From Candidatus Trichorickettsia mobilis (GTDB lineage: Bacteria > Pseudomonadota > Alphaproteobacteria > Rickettsiales > Rickettsiaceae): 64,000 bases of DNA. Shown here piece by piece: positions 18,686 to 28,854 of the stretch. Both the position numbers and the translations under genes were made by a program. Numbering within the stretch: the first letter of the stretch is position 1; each line of letters begins with the position of its first letter. The stretch spans positions 620,001 to 684,000 of the forward strand of contig NZ_OY728607.1 in NCBI RefSeq assembly GCF_963422225.1. Reading direction: 5' to 3'. The notes under the pieces were generated by a model. That model had not been told where the DNA came from. It did not search any database and saw only the letters and a program-made list of their open reading frames with translations.

Positions 18686-18752
18686 ATTTTTGTAAAATAT
18701 TATTTAAAACCCCTCTATGAGATTCCAGCGCTACGGAATGATAATACAATAA

Positions 18753-21125
18753 ATGCTTAAGCTATTATCTTTTTATTTTAAATTATTGGTTATGCTGGGT
18801 CTAGTTGCTATAGCAGTCGCAGTATATATAGTCTATCACTATTCAAGAGATCTACCTGATTACTCACAACTTGCAAATTATCACCCACCTTCTGTAACCA
18901 GAATTTATTCACGCGACGGAAAATTAATAGAAGAATATGCAGTTGAACATCGAGTATTCGTTCCGATTGGCAGCATTCCGCACTCTTTAATTGAGGCTTT
19001 TATTGCTGCAGAAGACAAGAATTTTTTTACTCATCCTGGTGTTGATATTCTCGGCATTATTAGAGCTGCAATCACCAATATCTCCAATATGTTACAACAT
19101 CGTCGTGTCGAAGGAGGATCAACAATTACCCAACAGGTAGTTAAAAACTTTTTATTGACGCCAGAGCGTTCATTAGAGCGTAAAGTAAAAGAAGCAATCC
19201 TTTCTTATATGATTTCACAAACATTCACCAAGGAACAAATTCTTGAACTTTATTTAAATCAATTATACCTTGGTCGTTCTGCTTATGGCGTTGCTGCTGC
19301 AGCACAAAGCTACTTTAACAAATCAGTTGAAGAATTAAATTTATGCGAATCAGCATTACTTGCCGGACTACCGAAAGCACCGTCAGCATTTAATCCGGAA
19401 AAAAATTATGCTAGAGCAAAAGAACGTCGAGATTATGTGATCTCAAGAATGTTAGAAGACGGCTATATTACTCAAACCGCTGCGCTTGAAGCGATTGCAT
19501 TACCGATCACTTTAGTAAAACGTGATCGTACAGAAACAGTAACTGCTGGCTATTATGCTGAGAAAGTAAGAGACGAAGCTGTACAAATATTTGGTAAAGA
19601 AGATTTTTACAAAGGTGGGCTCACTATTATTACGGCATTAGATACTAAAATGCAGGCTTGTGCTGAGCAAGCACTAAGACATGGTATTAGAGAATATGAT
19701 AGAAAACATGGTTTTCATGGTAAAATAACTAATATTAACCTTGATCACTGGCAAACTGCATTAGCCAAAATAGAGAAGCCACCTTCACTGCTTGAATATG
19801 AATTAGCTGTGGTCTTGGAGGTCTCAGATTTACAAGCAAAAATTGGTCTCCAGAATAGTAAAATTTCAATTATTCCATTAGCAGAAATGCAGTGGGCGGG
19901 AGCTAATTTAAAATCAACCAAATCTTTATTAAATAAAGGCGATGTAATAGTAGTCGAAGCCATTAAAAATAATCATGAGCTTCATGGATTAAGACAGATC
20001 CCACTAGTAAACGGCGCTATTATGGTGCTTAACCCCACTACTGGTGAAGTATTAGCAGCCCTTGGCGGTTATGATTTCAGCACCAGTAAATTTGACCGCG
20101 CTACCCAAGCGCTACGTCAACCAGGTTCATTAAGCAAGACATTCGTCTATTTAGCAGCTCTAGAAAATAACGTTCAACCAAATAAAATCTTTACCGATGG
20201 CCCTATTGAAATAAATCAAGGTGTCGGTATGCCCAGCTGGCGCCCTAAAAATTATAAAGGAGATTTCCTCGGTGAGGTTACTATGCGTACTGGTCTTGAG
20301 AAATCAAGGAATTTGGTAACAGTAAGGGTAGCTCAAACTGTAGGACTCAATAAAATCGCTGAAATAATCAAAAGATTTGGCATTAATAATGAACCTAAAA
20401 AAGTATACTCCATGGTACTCGGCTCAATTGAAACTACATTGGAGAAAATGACAACAGCATATGCAGTTATTGCTAATTCTGGAAAAAAAGTCGTGCCAAA
20501 ATATATTGCATTAATTAAAGATCGTCATGGTAAGATAATTTATTGCAATAATACTGAAAAATGCGAGGGTTGCATAGTTGAGGATCAGCATTTACAAGAC
20601 AATATACCACCAATTATCATATCCCAGGAACCACGTTTAATTACCGACGAAGCAAGCGCTTATCAAATCACATCAATGCTTACGGGAACAGTTGAGAGAG
20701 GTACTGCCGGGATTGCTAAAAAACTTGGTAAAATTATCGCCGGTAAAACAGGAACTACTAACGATAGTCTGGATACCTGGTTTATTGGCTTTACTCCACG
20801 AATCGTAGTTGGCACTTATATTGGTTACGATACACCTAAAACATTAGGTCGGACTGCAACAGGATCTAGTGTAGCTTTACCAATTTTCATTCATTTTATG
20901 GAAAATGCCTATACTGATATTCCTACACTAGCATTTAAGCTACCAGAATCCATAAGATTAGTAAATATTGATCCACGTACTGGTATCCCTACAACTAACA
21001 CCGGTAGCATTACTGAAGCTTTTAAAATCCATGATATTATCAATGAATTACCTAACCTTCCTACTGAAGATAATGATGCATTTCATAATTTACCAACTAA
21101 AGACCAATCACAAGAAATATATTAG
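18753..21125 (+). CDS. mrcA: Penicillin-binding protein 1A (bifunctional)
   Basis: The 790-aa inner-membrane enzyme polymerises and cross-links peptidoglycan. After one N-terminal transmembrane anchor comes the glycosyltransferase domain (FIAAEDKNFFTHPGVD with the catalytic Glu; GGSTITQQVVKN; ILELYLNQLYLGRSAYG). A linker/OB-like region follows, then the transpeptidase domain with the nucleophile motif SLSK (QPGSLSKTFVY), SRN (EKSRNLVTVR) and KTGTT. All key motifs are present, so the organism retains at least part of the peptidoglycan pathway. The length is normal for Rickettsiales PBP1A. Confidence 0.95.
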   Translation: MLKLLSFYFKLLVMLGLVAIAVAVYIVYHYSRDLPDYSQLANYHPPSVTRIYSRDGKLIEEYAVEHRVFVPIGSIPHSLIEAFIAAEDKNFFTHPGVDILGIIRAAITNISNMLQHRRVEGGSTITQQVVKNFLLTPERSLERKVKEAILSYMISQTFTKEQILELYLNQLYLGRSAYGVAAAAQSYFNKSVEELNLCESALLAGLPKAPSAFNPEKNYARAKERRDYVISRMLEDGYITQTAALEAIALPITLVKRDRTETVTAGYYAEKVRDEAVQIFGKEDFYKGGLTIITALDTKMQACAEQALRHGIREYDRKHGFHGKITNINLDHWQTALAKIEKPPSLLEYELAVVLEVSDLQAKIGLQNSKISIIPLAEMQWAGANLKSTKSLLNKGDVIVVEAIKNNHELHGLRQIPLVNGAIMVLNPTTGEVLAALGGYDFSTSKFDRATQALRQPGSLSKTFVYLAALENNVQPNKIFTDGPIEINQGVGMPSWRPKNYKGDFLGEVTMRTGLEKSRNLVTVRVAQTVGLNKIAEIIKRFGINNEPKKVYSMVLGSIETTLEKMTTAYAVIANSGKKVVPKYIALIKDRHGKIIYCNNTEKCEGCIVEDQHLQDNIPPIIISQEPRLITDEASAYQITSMLTGTVERGTAGIAKKLGKIIAGKTGTTNDSLDTWFIGFTPRIVVGTYIGYDTPKTLGRTATGSSVALPIFIHFMENAYTDIPTLAFKLPESIRLVNIDPRTGIPTTNTGSITEAFKIHDIINELPNLPTEDNDAFHNLPTKDQSQEIY

Positions 21126-21316
21126 GCTCTATAAAATTTTCACAACACAAGAACCTAACTGAATATATCAGATTTTTACTCTCCAGCAATTTGACGGAAC
21201 CGCTAAAACAACATATATTGTTTAACATTCAATCAAGTGTGAAAAAAGTTTATTGCACGACTTGAAGAAATATACTAAAAACTAACAAATATAATCTACA
21301 AATATTGAGCAAATAA

Positions 21317-22912
21317 ATGACATTTTCTGATAAATCACCTGCTTCAAATAATTCATATGATGAATTTCCATATGAGAGTTACCCTTTTCCTCATACCAGA
21401 CCTGAATATATGAGAACTATTGGGCTATTATTTGGCATGACTCCACCACCATTGAAAACTGCTAGAATTCTAGAATTAGGATGTTCTAATGGTGGTAATA
21501 TTATTAATTTTGCTGAAACCTATCCTAAATCTTATTCGTTAGGAGTTGATTTATCAAAAACAGAGATTGAGCATGGGCATAAGCTAATACAGACGCTTGG
21601 GTTAAAAAACATTGAATTAAAACATATGTCTATTACTGACCTTGATGAATCATTTGGTAAATTTGATTACATAATTTGCCATGGAGTATTTTCTTGGGTA
21701 CCTGATGCAGTTAAAGATAAAATTTTAGAAATATCTAATAAATTATTAAATAAAGATGGCATATCCTTTATCAGCTATAATGTTTTACCTGGTTGGAATA
21801 TGCTCAATAACATACGTGATATGATGCTATTTCATTCATCCATTTTTGAAGATACTAATAATAAGGTCAACCAAGCCAAGTTATTCTTAGATTTTGTTAA
21901 TGATTCGCTGCAGGATTCTACAGCTCCATACGCTAAATTTTTAAAAGAAGAAGCTCTAGCATTAGCTAAACATGAAGATCAATATTTGCGGCATGAATAT
22001 TTGGCAGAAGAAAATACTCAATTTTACTTTCATCAATTTATGGATTTAGCACGCGCTCACTCTCTGAATTATCTTGGTGACGCTAACATTCAAACTATGT
22101 ATTTAGGGAATTTACCGGCGAAGGCTTCAGAAAAACTTGCGGTAATTAATGACATTGTCCGAACTGAACAATATGTTGATTTTATTAATAACAGAAGATT
22201 TAGATGCACTCTACTAGTGGGTAAAGATACCGTCATTAATAGAGCTATTACTCCAGAAATCTTGGATCAATTCTATACCATGTGCACGTTATCTGCAGAT
22301 AAACTAGAAAGCGATATAGACCTAAGCAATGCATTAGAAAGCATTACTTTTACTTTAGAGTCTGCCGCTTCAATCTCAACTTCTTCTCCGATTATGAAAG
22401 CTATCTTTTATAGCTACATAGATAATATAGGCAATCCATTGAAAATAAATAAATTATTACACGCTGCTTCAGCAAAATTACCACAATTTGCACTCAAAGA
22501 CTTTACTCAAGAATTTAATAACAATATTGGAAAGTTGGTACTTAGCGGCTATATTAAACTTTTTGAAAGCAAACCTGCTAGTATTTTTGAGATTTCAGCA
22601 AAACCTAAAGCAAGTAATTTAGCGAGATATCAAGCCACTCACGCTTCAATCAATAAATTATGGATTACCACTCAAACTAATCAGTTACTAGCAATCCAAC
22701 TACCTGATAAATATGTCCTTGAATTACTCGATGGCAATCATAATATAGAACAAATTACGGCAAAAGTTACTGATAAATTTGTTAAGGGTGAATTAGTTGC
22801 AGCAGATGGGGATGTCAAAATTACAGACAAGACTGCTTTAGGAAACCTCGCTTCAAGATGCGTACAATTGAGTTTAGAAAAATTTAGACGTAATTTTATT
22901 TTGGTTGCATAA
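21317..22912 (+). CDS. Class I SAM-dependent methyltransferase with regulatory domain
   Basis: The 531-aa protein has an N-terminal Rossmann methyltransferase domain (motif I ILELGCSNGGN, then LGVDLSKTEIEHG, and IICHGVFSWVPD) and a long C-terminal helical region of the type annotated as methyltransferase regulatory domain. Homologues are common in Rickettsia, where related enzymes include protein lysine methyltransferases acting on outer membrane proteins such as OmpB. The substrate here is not shown by sequence. It is followed by ppa after 47 bp on the same strand. Confidence 0.8.
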   Translation: MTFSDKSPASNNSYDEFPYESYPFPHTRPEYMRTIGLLFGMTPPPLKTARILELGCSNGGNIINFAETYPKSYSLGVDLSKTEIEHGHKLIQTLGLKNIELKHMSITDLDESFGKFDYIICHGVFSWVPDAVKDKILEISNKLLNKDGISFISYNVLPGWNMLNNIRDMMLFHSSIFEDTNNKVNQAKLFLDFVNDSLQDSTAPYAKFLKEEALALAKHEDQYLRHEYLAEENTQFYFHQFMDLARAHSLNYLGDANIQTMYLGNLPAKASEKLAVINDIVRTEQYVDFINNRRFRCTLLVGKDTVINRAITPEILDQFYTMCTLSADKLESDIDLSNALESITFTLESAASISTSSPIMKAIFYSYIDNIGNPLKINKLLHAASAKLPQFALKDFTQEFNNNIGKLVLSGYIKLFESKPASIFEISAKPKASNLARYQATHASINKLWITTQTNQLLAIQLPDKYVLELLDGNHNIEQITAKVTDKFVKGELVAADGDVKITDKTALGNLASRCVQLSLEKFRRNFILVA

Positions 22913-22959
22913 GGTTTACACACACTTCCTTTTTAATCTTATTTATTAGGCAAATATTT

Positions 22960-23484
22960 ATGTTAATTGATAAAATAGCTGCACAAAATTCACAAGATGA
23001 AATAAATGTAATTATTGAAATACCAATGAATGCACCTCCAGTTAAATATGAGTTTGATAAGGATTCTGGAGCTATTTTTGTTGATCGTTTTATCCAAACA
23101 TCAATGTTTTATCCATGTAATTATGGCTTTGTTCCGCATACTTTATCTGGTGATGGTGATCCAGTTGATGTGTTGGTTATTTCAAACTATCCAGTGATCC
23201 CTGGTAGTGTCATAAGAGCTAGACCAATAGCAGTTTTAATGATGGAAGATGAATCAGGAGTCGATGAAAAAATAATTGCAGTGCCGGTATCAAAATTAGA
23301 TTCTTCTTTTAACGCTGTACAAGATTTGGAAGACCTTAATCCAATTTTAAAACAAAAAATATCGCATTTTTTTGAACATTATAAAGATTTAGAAAAAGGT
23401 AAATGGGTTAAGGTCACTGGCTTTGAGGGAGCACAAAAAGCAATGGCTTTAATCAAAGAGGGCATAGTCCGTAAACTTAGCTGA
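22960..23484 (+). CDS. ppa: Inorganic pyrophosphatase
   Basis: A 174-aa cytoplasmic family I enzyme that hydrolyses pyrophosphate and so pulls biosynthetic reactions forward. Active-site segments are VKYEFDKDSG, FYPCNYGFVPHTLSGDGDPVDVLV (with the D-x4-D-x4-D-type metal ligands) and KWVKVTGFEG. The length and motifs fit bacterial Ppa. It may be cotranscribed with the upstream methyltransferase gene. Confidence 0.95.
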   Translation: MLIDKIAAQNSQDEINVIIEIPMNAPPVKYEFDKDSGAIFVDRFIQTSMFYPCNYGFVPHTLSGDGDPVDVLVISNYPVIPGSVIRARPIAVLMMEDESGVDEKIIAVPVSKLDSSFNAVQDLEDLNPILKQKISHFFEHYKDLEKGKWVKVTGFEGAQKAMALIKEGIVRKLS

Positions 23485-24165
23485 AATCGTTTTTCAGTTT
23501 TGTCCTGGAAATTTATGAACTCTAATTTTTTCACACACTAACGTAAGTTGCAATTAAAATATTTTTTAAACACCACAGAGATCAGTTCAAGCCGTCTGAG
23601 CTGAGGGAGCTTTTAGCAGTTTTAATTGGCAACTCGCGTTACACTACGGTCATCTTTGCAACACTACTGTCATCCCCGGACACCCAAGTCATCCCGAACT
23701 TGTTTCGGGATATCTCATCAGGAACTACATAAGATCCCAGAAACAAGTTCGGGATAAAGTGGTACGGCGTCATTCATATGTGTTGATACAAAAATTTTAC
23801 AAGTCTCAGCTGTGCGTAGTAGTCTACGCTCCGCAGCGAAGCTCTTAAATTTATTTTGTCTGAACCTTAATGAATTTAGCTATAAGTGTCTAGTAAAACG
23901 AGTATCTTAAAACTGAATTGCCGCGACCACTAACGTGGTCTCAAGCAAGACGGTTGTATCATCTCTTTTTCCTTAACTTGGCGCTCAGGTTTTCGCAAAC
24001 ACTATCTTGTATGCCAAGCTTTGTGTTGTTTTAATAAGTTAAAATGCTCTCGCAAAAACAGAATGCCTAACAATAAACTATCTTATATAAAAAAGCCCTT
24101 GTGTAAAACAAACTAATTTATAATATATAGATTAAGTACAATCATTGCTTTATAGTCATTATATT
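23485..24165. other. Intergenic region with dispersed repeats, no gene seen
   Basis: About 680 bp without a credible frame. It contains CATCCCGAACTTGTTTCGGGAT near 23690 and its reverse complement near 23740, a TGTGCGTAGTAGTCTACGCTCCGCAG palindrome near 23810 and a CGACCACTAACGTGGTCTCAAGCAAGACGG motif near 23930 that resembles part of the 16010-16241 element. It appears to be a graveyard of short palindromes. Confidence 0.6.
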
Positions 24166-24879
24166 ATGCTCAATAATTATCTTATCAGATTCTTACTAAT
24201 CTTGCTGCCACTATCTGCTGAATCAAGTGTTGCTGCAAAAATTACCGAAATCGAAAGATTAAATGCTCCAGATGATGTTGCTTTTTTTGATGAAAATGGC
24301 CAAAAGCATTTTATTGCTGAATTTGATGGCAAAACATTATTACTTACTTTCTGGGCTACATGGTGTGCTTCATGTACTAAAGAAATGCCTGATCTTGATA
24401 TGTTACAAAAAGATTTTCGTAAATTACCATTCGCAGTAATAGCGGTATCTCAGGATTTTCAAGGAATACCAGTTATCAAAAAATATTTTGAAAAAAATGA
24501 AATAAGATATTTAGATATTTACCATGATTACCGCAATCAACTTTTTAATGCCTATGCTGTTGTTGGATTACCTACCAGCTTTTTAATAAATCAGGAAGGT
24601 AAAATAGTGCTCAGCTTTACTGGAATCATCGATTGGTATAATGATGAGATAAGACAGATGATACTATCTCATATTCCAGGTGATCCTCCAGAACCCAAAA
24701 ATAGCTATAAAGCCCCTGCCCTGAATCAAGTAATGAAGCCTAGCCTTACTACCAAAGATACGCAGCCTTCGCCTCAACCAGCTGCCGCTGAACAAACAAA
24801 TAATCAGCTAGATACGCCACCACCTGCTACTAATACCCCACAACAGAATACAAAGGATAATAATGCAAAAAATCAATAA
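24166..24879 (+). CDS. TlpA/ResA-like thioredoxin-fold protein
   Basis: About 237 aa from the ATG at 24166 (MLNNYLIRFLLILLPLSA, a signal peptide); an earlier in-frame TTG is less likely. The periplasmic thioredoxin domain has the active site WATWCASCTKEMPDL (CASC) and the cis-Pro loop VVGLPTSFLI. It probably reduces disulfides in periplasmic proteins, for example in cytochrome c maturation. The C-terminal 60 residues are a low-complexity tail rich in P, T, Q and N. The end overlaps the start of the SppA-like gene by 17 bp, so the two are translationally linked. Confidence 0.85.
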   Translation: MLNNYLIRFLLILLPLSAESSVAAKITEIERLNAPDDVAFFDENGQKHFIAEFDGKTLLLTFWATWCASCTKEMPDLDMLQKDFRKLPFAVIAVSQDFQGIPVIKKYFEKNEIRYLDIYHDYRNQLFNAYAVVGLPTSFLINQEGKIVLSFTGIIDWYNDEIRQMILSHIPGDPPEPKNSYKAPALNQVMKPSLTTKDTQPSPQPAAAEQTNNQLDTPPPATNTPQQNTKDNNAKNQ

Positions 24880-25792
24880 TAAAAATCTCATTACGGTTGC
24901 TGATGACAGCATCGCCAAAACTGGACGCCAAATAAGTAAATTAGAACAAATACTTTCAATATTACCCTTTAAGTTTCAAAGCCAAAAACCAGTGATTGCG
25001 GTATTGTCATTAAGCGGCGTTATTGGTAAAGTAAGTAATTTAAAATCAGGTCTTTGTTTACATAGTCTTAATGAATTAATTGAAAAGGCTTTTGCCATCC
25101 CAAAATTACAAGCTATCTGCCTTAGTATTAATTCTCCTGGTGGCTCACCAGTACAATCAGAGTTAATTGCAAAACGCATTACCTCACTTGCCAAAAGCAA
25201 AAAAATCCCAGTCTATAGTTTTGTTGAAGATGTGGCAGCTTCAGGTGGATACTGGCTCGCTTGCGCTGGTGATGAAATATACGCTTCAAAGAGCTCAATA
25301 ATTGGTAGCATCGGGGTCATTTCCAGTAGCTTTGGATTTCATGAGGCTATCAACAAAATCGGCGTTGAACGTCGTGTCTATACTGAAGGTCAAAATAAAG
25401 CTATTCTTGATCCATTTCAACCGGTTAAAGCAGCTGATATAAAAATTATCAAACAATTACAACAGCAAATTCATCAACATTTTATTGATTATATAAAAGA
25501 ACGTAGAGCTGGAAAACTAACGCAAAGTGATGATATATTATTTAATGGCGAGTTCTGGGCTGGTGAATCAGCACATGATTTTGGTTTAATTGATGGTATT
25601 ACTGATATGTATAGCTTTATTAACAATAAATTTGGTGACGATATCAAAATTGAATATATTGCTGGCAAACAATCATGGCTTAAGAAAAAACTTGGGATGA
25701 CTAACAATAATCATAATCTGCATGAAGTAGCAGATTATTTTCTAGACGCTATTGAACATAAAATATTATATAAGAAGTTCGATTTACATTAA
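24863..25792 (+). CDS. sppA: SppA/SohB-like signal peptide peptidase (S49 family)
   Basis: A 309-aa serine protease of the membrane/periplasm side that degrades cleaved signal peptides. The core VIAVLSLSGVIG, SINSPGGSPVQSE and DVAASGGYWLACAGDEIYA is clear. The predicted Ser/Lys dyad is the Ser in VAASGGYW and the Lys 52 residues later in EGQNKAILDPF, the spacing known for short SppA enzymes such as that of Bacillus. It is the short, single-domain form. Its start lies inside the end of the TlpA-like gene. Confidence 0.88.
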   Translation: MQKINNKNLITVADDSIAKTGRQISKLEQILSILPFKFQSQKPVIAVLSLSGVIGKVSNLKSGLCLHSLNELIEKAFAIPKLQAICLSINSPGGSPVQSELIAKRITSLAKSKKIPVYSFVEDVAASGGYWLACAGDEIYASKSSIIGSIGVISSSFGFHEAINKIGVERRVYTEGQNKAILDPFQPVKAADIKIIKQLQQQIHQHFIDYIKERRAGKLTQSDDILFNGEFWAGESAHDFGLIDGITDMYSFINNKFGDDIKIEYIAGKQSWLKKKLGMTNNNHNLHEVADYFLDAIEHKILYKKFDLH

Positions 25793-25893
25793 TCATGGTG
25801 AACTGAATAAACAAGTCTTGACAATCTATTTACAACCGCAGAAGTAGAGTTTGTGAAAAATACCCATTGAATCAAACGTAAGAAGGAGTCATT

Positions 25894-26460
25894 ATGCAAT
25901 ATACCAAGTTAAAAATTCCGGACATCGTTTTACTAGAACCAAAAGTATATTCAGATAATCGAGGGTTCTTTTTCGAAAGCTTTAATCATGCTAATTTTGA
26001 AAACGCAATTGCTCAGAAAGTGAACTTTGTTCAAGACAATCATTCATGTTCTGTCAAAAATGTTTTAAGAGGGTTGCACTACCAACTACCACCAAAAGCG
26101 CAAGGTAAATTGGTACGTATTATCAGTGGCAAAGTTTTTGACGTTGCAGTTGATATTAGAAAAAATTCACCAACATTTGGAAAGTGGGTTGGAGTAGAAC
26201 TATCAGCAGAGAATAAAAAACAACTATGGATTCCAGCTGGCTTTGCTCACGGTTTTTTGACACTTACAGAGTCTGCTGAGACGTTATACAAAACTACTGA
26301 CTATTATGCTCCAGATCTTGAAAAAAGTATTTTATGGAATGATAGCGATATTGGAATAGAATGGCCAAATATTGTAGATATTGTACAATCTACGGAAATC
26401 ATAGTTTCCGATAAAGATTTGCGTGGTGATAAATTTTATATGATAGGAGATGGTATATAA
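25894..26460 (+). CDS. rfbC: dTDP-4-dehydrorhamnose 3,5-epimerase
   Basis: A 188-aa cupin enzyme of dTDP-L-rhamnose synthesis. Family markers are FFFESFNHANF, QDNHSCSVKNVLRGLHYQ (catalytic His region), GKVFDVAVDIRKNSPTFG and PAGFAHGFLTL. A strong AAGGAG ribosome binding site precedes the ATG. It opens the polysaccharide island; rfbD is 9 kb away at 35617, and rfbA and rfbB are not in the window. Homologous enzymes make other dTDP-deoxysugars, so the final sugar may not be rhamnose. Confidence 0.93.
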   Translation: MQYTKLKIPDIVLLEPKVYSDNRGFFFESFNHANFENAIAQKVNFVQDNHSCSVKNVLRGLHYQLPPKAQGKLVRIISGKVFDVAVDIRKNSPTFGKWVGVELSAENKKQLWIPAGFAHGFLTLTESAETLYKTTDYYAPDLEKSILWNDSDIGIEWPNIVDIVQSTEIIVSDKDLRGDKFYMIGDGI

Positions 26461-26514
26461 TTTATAATATTGATTATTGCTTGACTCTTAAGACACTATC
26501 AAAGTTGTTAGAAC

Positions 26515-28683
26515 CTACAATTGTGATAGAACCCTTCTAATAATATCAATTCTTCTTCCGATTTGTTTTTCGTATGAATATAAATCTTTTATTTTTAAAG
26601 CACCCAGTTTGCTAATAGATTTTAGCTCACTAGGGTTGTTTAAATAAAACTCTATTTTCTCCACAATATCACTTGAATTAGGTTTTATTATTACAATTTC
26701 TTTGCCATTTACAAACCTACCTCTATTCATATTTAATTCATCAGTTGCAAACATCACCACTTCGTGTAATCCAGCTTCTGTTATACTTGCTGTCGGAAAA
26801 CCGTCAAAAGATCCTGGAGATATAATAAATGGTATGTTAGGAGATATTATTATATCTTTATCTTTATAAAAATCTTTAAACCATTCTGTTGTTTGTAAGC
26901 CATAAAATTTGATTTTATTTCCAATTTTGCTTGTATTTATAACATTACTATCAAATGAACCTACTACATGCAATACTACATTATCATATTTTTCAGTAAG
27001 TATATGAGCTGAATCTATAAATTTATCGTATCCTTTATCTATACCGCATTCAGTATATTTGTGAGCTACAAAACAAATATCTAATATTTTTTTCTGAAAA
27101 CCATACCTTTGTTTATTTTCAACTTTCATATCTAATAATTCTTGCGGAGTTACAACACCAAAAATTAGCTCTATTTTTTCTTTTGAACATAATTTATTTT
27201 TTATTAAATAATCATAAATAAACTCCTGAGTAACAATTACCTTTTTACAATAAGTGGATCCTAAGTATCTTTTTAGATCATCATCTACTTTTTTATCATT
27301 TACTTGTAGTGTTCCACCTGGGTATAAATTTATAATAAATGGAAATTTATATTCATAACCTAAATCAAAACGTCGCGCATTCCCTAAAAAATTTACATAA
27401 ATCAGCTTAGGCTTATAAGAGGCTATAACTCTATAAATAGCTAATTTATTTTTAAATAAAGGAAATTTATTTAAAAATTCATCAATAACTTCTTGTAAAG
27501 TTTTAGTTTCTTTAATGCATCCTAAACATTCACCTGTTGCAGCTATTCTTATATTCTTAAAATGCTTTAAATATTCTATATATTCTGTATACCTAAAAGG
27601 TGATAACGGATGCGGAAAAACGTCATCAAAAATTAACAAGTCGGTCTTTAGTGGGTCAAACCATCTACTAATTCTAAATAGACTAGTGATTGTTTTATTT
27701 TTAATTTTGTTCCTCACTTGATTAATTCTAAATAAACTGACAATTGTTTTATTTTTAATTTTATTCTTAACTTGATTAATTAAGGATTTAATCAATGGCC
27801 TTAGCAGATAACTATTATTTTGATTAATAGTTTTTTCAAATACACTTTCAATCTTCGAGTATAAATCCCAAACTACTTTCTCTCCAAATGCTTCTTCAAT
27901 ATTGTTAAATAAATCTCGGTTACTAACATATTCTAAAAACACCTTGTTATACTTATAATTGAATAATGCACTTAATTTTTGTAAAACTAGATGTATTATT
28001 TTTTCTTTTTCCTTAGAGCTTTTTCCAAAATAATAACTATCTTGATTAGTATTATATACAGACATCACCTTGTCATAATAATAGCAACGTCCTTTTTCCA
28101 AATACAAATAGTAAATCCCTATATCAAAGGCTACAATAAATTTATCTATTTTGCTAAAATCAAAAACATTCTGATAAACCCTTGATGAAAAATGCAAATA
28201 AACTGGTATCTTATCGGTTTCTAATTTGAATTTAGTAGGGCAATATTTATATAAACCACTATGTGGATCAACAATATTTTTTGTTGATCCATCTTCGCCA
28301 GATATTCTAGTGTTATGTGCAAACATAATACAGTCTTTATTTTTTTCTAGTATATCAACAGCAATTTGTAATTTGTTTTCATCACACCAGTAATCGTCTC
28401 CTTCTATCTCTGCAAAATAGTGAGTGTTAACAGAACATAAGCCTTGATATATATTATCTACAATACCATAATTCTCTTTTCGCAAAATATGCTTTATCTT
28501 TTGAGGATATTGCTTTGCATATTTTTTAATTATATCACTTGTTCCATCAATTGAGTAGTCATCTAGAACTTTTATTATAAAATCAAAATTAGTTTTTTGA
28601 GCCAATATACTTTTAATAGATCGTTCTATATATTTTTCATGATTATAAGTTATCAGGACAACAGTTAACAATGGTACTTTCAT
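26515..28683 (-). CDS. Two-domain glycosyltransferase (GT2 + GT4-like)
   Basis: The 722-aa protein fuses two glycosyltransferase domains. Residues 1 to about 250 are GT-A/GT2, with VVLITYNHEKYIERSIKSIL, VLDDYSIDGTSD and the metal-binding EGDDYWCDE. The C-terminal half (about 360-722) resembles GT-B/GT4, with a late PGSFDGFPTASITEAG segment in which the Glu is the usual nucleotide-sugar contact. Between them lies a tandem duplication of 18 residues (INQVRNKIKNKTI-SLFR twice, encoded by 27667-27774). The fusion suggests one protein adds two successive sugars to a surface glycan. GAGGAT precedes the ATG. Confidence 0.85.
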   Translation of the reverse strand: MKVPLLTVVLITYNHEKYIERSIKSILAQKTNFDFIIKVLDDYSIDGTSDIIKKYAKQYPQKIKHILRKENYGIVDNIYQGLCSVNTHYFAEIEGDDYWCDENKLQIAVDILEKNKDCIMFAHNTRISGEDGSTKNIVDPHSGLYKYCPTKFKLETDKIPVYLHFSSRVYQNVFDFSKIDKFIVAFDIGIYYLYLEKGRCYYYDKVMSVYNTNQDSYYFGKSSKEKEKIIHLVLQKLSALFNYKYNKVFLEYVSNRDLFNNIEEAFGEKVVWDLYSKIESVFEKTINQNNSYLLRPLIKSLINQVKNKIKNKTIVSLFRINQVRNKIKNKTITSLFRISRWFDPLKTDLLIFDDVFPHPLSPFRYTEYIEYLKHFKNIRIAATGECLGCIKETKTLQEVIDEFLNKFPLFKNKLAIYRVIASYKPKLIYVNFLGNARRFDLGYEYKFPFIINLYPGGTLQVNDKKVDDDLKRYLGSTYCKKVIVTQEFIYDYLIKNKLCSKEKIELIFGVVTPQELLDMKVENKQRYGFQKKILDICFVAHKYTECGIDKGYDKFIDSAHILTEKYDNVVLHVVGSFDSNVINTSKIGNKIKFYGLQTTEWFKDFYKDKDIIISPNIPFIISPGSFDGFPTASITEAGLHEVVMFATDELNMNRGRFVNGKEIVIIKPNSSDIVEKIEFYLNNPSELKSISKLGALKIKDLYSYEKQIGRRIDIIRRVLSQL
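27667..27774. repeat. 54-bp tandem duplication inside glycosyltransferase linker
   Basis: Two 54-bp units (27667-27720 and 27721-27774) with about ten differences, in frame, encode the duplicated 18-residue basic linker. Confidence 0.85.
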
Positions 28684-28854
28684 TCATCCTCTTCATTTAC
28701 AATAATTTTATTACATAACATATTATTCAATAATTAAGTTTTGTGCTTAAAACTATAAGGTGGTACTCTGATTTATGAATTTACCTGTTGTTGAATAACC
28801 TTAAGCTACTAGTAATAGAATGGCTCATTACATCTGTAAAAAACGCAGGGCTTT

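Noticed and set aside
25818-25850. TTGACA before rfbC as a promoter
   Set aside because: No -10 box at suitable spacing; the area also holds a repeat fragment.
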